Source: an uncultured bacterium
GTDB taxonomy: Bacteria; Patescibacteriota; Minisyncoccia; Minisyncoccales; JAQTVQ01
NCBI GenBank assembly: GCA_903839905.1
Contig: CAIMDX010000058.1
Location: 1 to 14,382 of the forward strand
Length of the DNA: 14,382 bases
Direction: 5' to 3'
Positions 12,978 to 14,382 of this stretch are shown here, piece by piece. Both the position numbers and the translations under genes were made by a program. The notes under the pieces were generated by a model. It searched no databases. It worked only from the letters and a program-made list of their open reading frames with translations, and had not been told where the DNA came from. How positions within the stretch are numbered: position 1 is the stretch's first letter; every line of letters begins with the position of its first letter.

Positions 12978-13120
12978 ACTCAAAAAAATAGCATCGTAGG
13001 CTACTCTGACAGAAGAAAGACAGTATGTAATTTTAAAATTTAGAATTATTCAAATTTTGCCTGGCAGGCATTGTCTCGCTACGCGAGATCTCGCGTAGCG
13101 ATGATCATTTTGATTTATCT
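12978..13120. other. 143-base intergenic region between mutM and holA
   Basis: An A/T-rich spacer with no protein frame worth keeping. It holds a short palindrome, TGCCTG-G-CAGGCA (13058-13070), and the perfect 26-base palindrome listed separately (13076-13101). No convincing promoter for holA and no T-tract terminator after mutM could be seen. holA starts without a Shine-Dalgarno site (TTGATTTATCT before the ATG). Confidence 0.5.
13076..13101. repeat. Perfect 26-base palindrome upstream of holA
   Basis: TCGCTACGCGAGA (13076-13088) is followed directly by its exact reverse complement TCTCGCGTAGCGA (13089-13101). In RNA it would fold as an 11-base-pair GC-rich stem with a GATC loop. It ends 19 bases before the holA start codon. 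No T run follows on either strand, so it is not a standard terminator. It is far more GC-rich than its surroundings. Confidence 0.8.
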
Positions 13121-14074
13121 ATGGTCATTTTTTTATACGGTCCGGACACTTATCGCAGCCGGAAAAAACTTGGCGAAATTATTGAAAGCTATAAAAAAGC
13201 CCATAAAAACGGGTTGAGTTTGAGTATTTTTGAGGGGCAGGATCTTTCTTTCCAGGATTTGAAAAGCCAGATCCAATCAATTTCAATGTTCAAGGAAAAG
13301 AAATTAGCAATCGTAAAAAACGCTTTGGCCAATAAAAAATTCAAAGAAGATTTTTTGAATAACAAAGAACCTTTTCTGAAAACAGAGGACATAGTCGTTT
13401 TTTTTGAAGAAGGGAAATTGCCAGCCAAAGACGCTTTAGCTTCTTTTTTAGAGGAAAAGGCCTCAAAGAGCCAGGAGTTTGAACTTTTGTCAGGCGCCAA
13501 GCTTAAAAATTGGATAAGAAAGGAATTTGACGGGTATCAAGCCGAGGCCGATCCCCAAGCTATTGAAAAGCTGGCTCAAGATGTCGGCGGAGACCTTTGG
13601 CAGATGTCTAACGAGATTAAGAAGTTGGCCAGCTTCAGATATAAGGAAAAAATTACGGCAAAGGATGTTGATTTATTGGTAAGGCCGAAAGTTGAAACAG
13701 ATATTTTTAAAACCATTGACTATATAGCCCAAAAAGATAAAAAAAATGCCTTTCTCTTGATTAAAAAGCATTTAGATAAAGGAGAATCCCCTTTTTATAT
13801 TTTTTCAATGATTAATTTCCAGTTCAGAAACTTGATCATAGCCAAAGCCAAATGCCAGGAAGGGGACCCGGATGCCCCCGGACAGCTTAATGCCTGGGCC
13901 AAAGAACTTGGAATCCATCCTTTCGTTTTCAGGAAGGCTTTTTATCAATCCAACCATTTCACATTGGAAGAGCTCAAAAAAATATACCAAAATATTTTTA
14001 AAATAGACTTGGCAACAAAAACCGGGGAATTAACCCCGGAGATTGCCTTAGATATTTTTGTAGCCCAGCTTTAG
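13121..14074 (+). CDS. holA: DNA polymerase III subunit delta
   Basis: Clamp-loader subunit that opens the beta sliding clamp. The 317 residues fit the HolA family in order. The N-terminal AAA+-like domain starts VIFLYGPDTYRSRKKL (2-17), and SISMFKEKKLAIVKNA (53-68) is the beta-clamp-contacting region typical of the family. The middle has GDLWQMSNEIKKLASF (156-171), followed by VETDIFKTIDYIAQKDKKNAF (191-211). The C-terminal collar domain includes FYIFSMINFQFRNLIIAKA (225-243) and ends in ELTPEIALDIFVAQL. As in other delta subunits there is no functional Walker A motif. The ATG at 13121 begins the conserved IFLYG strand. The gene ends two bases before the stop of convergent rpsT. The holA-rpsT neighbourhood is common across bacteria. 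Confidence 0.93.
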   Translation: MVIFLYGPDTYRSRKKLGEIIESYKKAHKNGLSLSIFEGQDLSFQDLKSQIQSISMFKEKKLAIVKNALANKKFKEDFLNNKEPFLKTEDIVVFFEEGKLPAKDALASFLEEKASKSQEFELLSGAKLKNWIRKEFDGYQAEADPQAIEKLAQDVGGDLWQMSNEIKKLASFRYKEKITAKDVDLLVRPKVETDIFKTIDYIAQKDKKNAFLLIKKHLDKGESPFYIFSMINFQFRNLIIAKAKCQEGDPDAPGQLNAWAKELGIHPFVFRKAFYQSNHFTLEELKKIYQNIFKIDLATKTGELTPEIALDIFVAQL

Positions 14075-14076
14075 TG

Positions 14077-14349
14077 CTATTTTTCTTTACCGACTTTAGC
14101 GGCGAATATTGAGATTCTTGATTTTCTGCGGCTGGCGTTGTTTTTTTTGATAACGCCGGCTTTGGCAGCCTTATCAAGCGCTTTATAAACTTGCGGTAAT
14201 ATTTTTTTTAATTCCTCTCCTTTTTTGGCAGCAGCCAAAACCCTCACTTGTTTCAGAGCTTCTTTAATCGCTTTTTTGTATTGCAGATTGCCCAGTTTTC
14301 TTTTTACAGATTGGCGCTGTGCTTTTTTGGCTGATTTTGTTATGGCCAT
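14077..14349 (-). CDS. rpsT: 30S ribosomal protein S20
   Basis: Primary 16S rRNA-binding protein of the small ribosomal subunit. The 90-residue, strongly basic protein shows the S20 pattern throughout. It opens MAITKSAKKAQRQSVKRKLGN, has a helical middle (YKKAIKEALKQV), and carries the signature ALDKAAKAGVIKKNNASRRKSRIS near the C-terminus (residues 57-80). Length and motifs are complete. The ATG at 14347-14349 has only a weak purine-rich ribosome-binding site (AAAAAGAAT). Its promoter lies at or beyond the right edge of the window. It converges on holA with a 2-base gap and no visible terminator between them. Confidence 0.96.
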   Translation of the reverse strand: MAITKSAKKAQRQSVKRKLGNLQYKKAIKEALKQVRVLAAAKKGEELKKILPQVYKALDKAAKAGVIKKNNASRRKSRISIFAAKVGKEK

Positions 14350-14382
14350 ATTCTTTTTGGGAAAATTTAAGTAATTTAACGG

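Noticed and set aside
13189..13500. Open frame antisense to holA (103 codons)
   Set aside because: It is a shadow of holA composition, with no motif and no separate promoter or ribosome-binding site.
1..14382. UGA recoding as glycine, as in Gracilibacteria/SR1
   Set aside because: TGA ends tsaE and mutM where the families end, no in-frame TGA interrupts conserved proteins, and TAA and TAG are also used as stops.

Overview
The window reads as ordinary chromosomal DNA from a Candidate Phyla Radiation (Patescibacteria) bacterium, most likely in or near Parcubacteria. This is inferred from low-GC, lysine-rich proteins, tight packing, mostly weak or absent Shine-Dalgarno sites, a lamin-tail-domain exported protein beside ruv genes, a stand-alone 5'-3' exonuclease domain, and a degenerate DHH-like protein. 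TAA, TAG and TGA all end genes, so the code looks standard, unlike Gracilibacteria/SR1. No tRNA, rRNA, CRISPR array or transposase gene was seen, and no gene-free stretch exceeds 300 bases.

Left part (1-7173). After 181 bases of leader, tyrS (182-1393, +) converges by a 4-base overlap on a minus-strand block transcribed ruvB > lamin-tail protein > yebC > ruvC (4465 down to 1390). This is a Holliday-junction resolution cluster without ruvA. Upstream of ruvB and pointing the opposite way lies an apparent non-coding RNA gene (about 4490-4626, +). It has a near-perfect sigma70-type promoter (TTGACA, 17-base spacer, TGT-TATATT), a long closing stem, an inner stem and a terminator with seven T. Two more minus-strand genes follow: a PilB/GspE-type secretion or pilus ATPase lacking the usual N-terminal domain, and a DHH-superfamily protein whose metal-binding motifs have decayed.

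Right part (7248-14382). Divergent from the DHH-like gene runs a long plus-strand series: tsaE (tRNA t6A), a 5'-3' exonuclease, a membrane HAMP sensor without a kinase domain, a soluble PAS histidine kinase, two single-domain response regulators, mutM (fpg) and holA (DNA polymerase III delta). rpsT (ribosomal protein S20) converges on holA from the right edge. Functional themes are translation (tyrS, tsaE, yebC, rpsT), DNA repair and replication (ruvB, ruvC, exonuclease, mutM, holA), and a signalling module split over four genes.

The intergenic gaps hold palindromic DNA: a 70-base multi-hairpin inverted repeat between the sensor and kinase genes, a perfect 26-base palindrome before holA, a 10-base-stem hairpin before ruvC, paired hairpins before pilB, and a degenerate AATGACC/AATCCC-type repeat between tsaE and the exonuclease gene that misleads start-site calling. 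The strongest candidate for something undescribed is the RNA gene at about 4490-4626. The palindromic elements come next.
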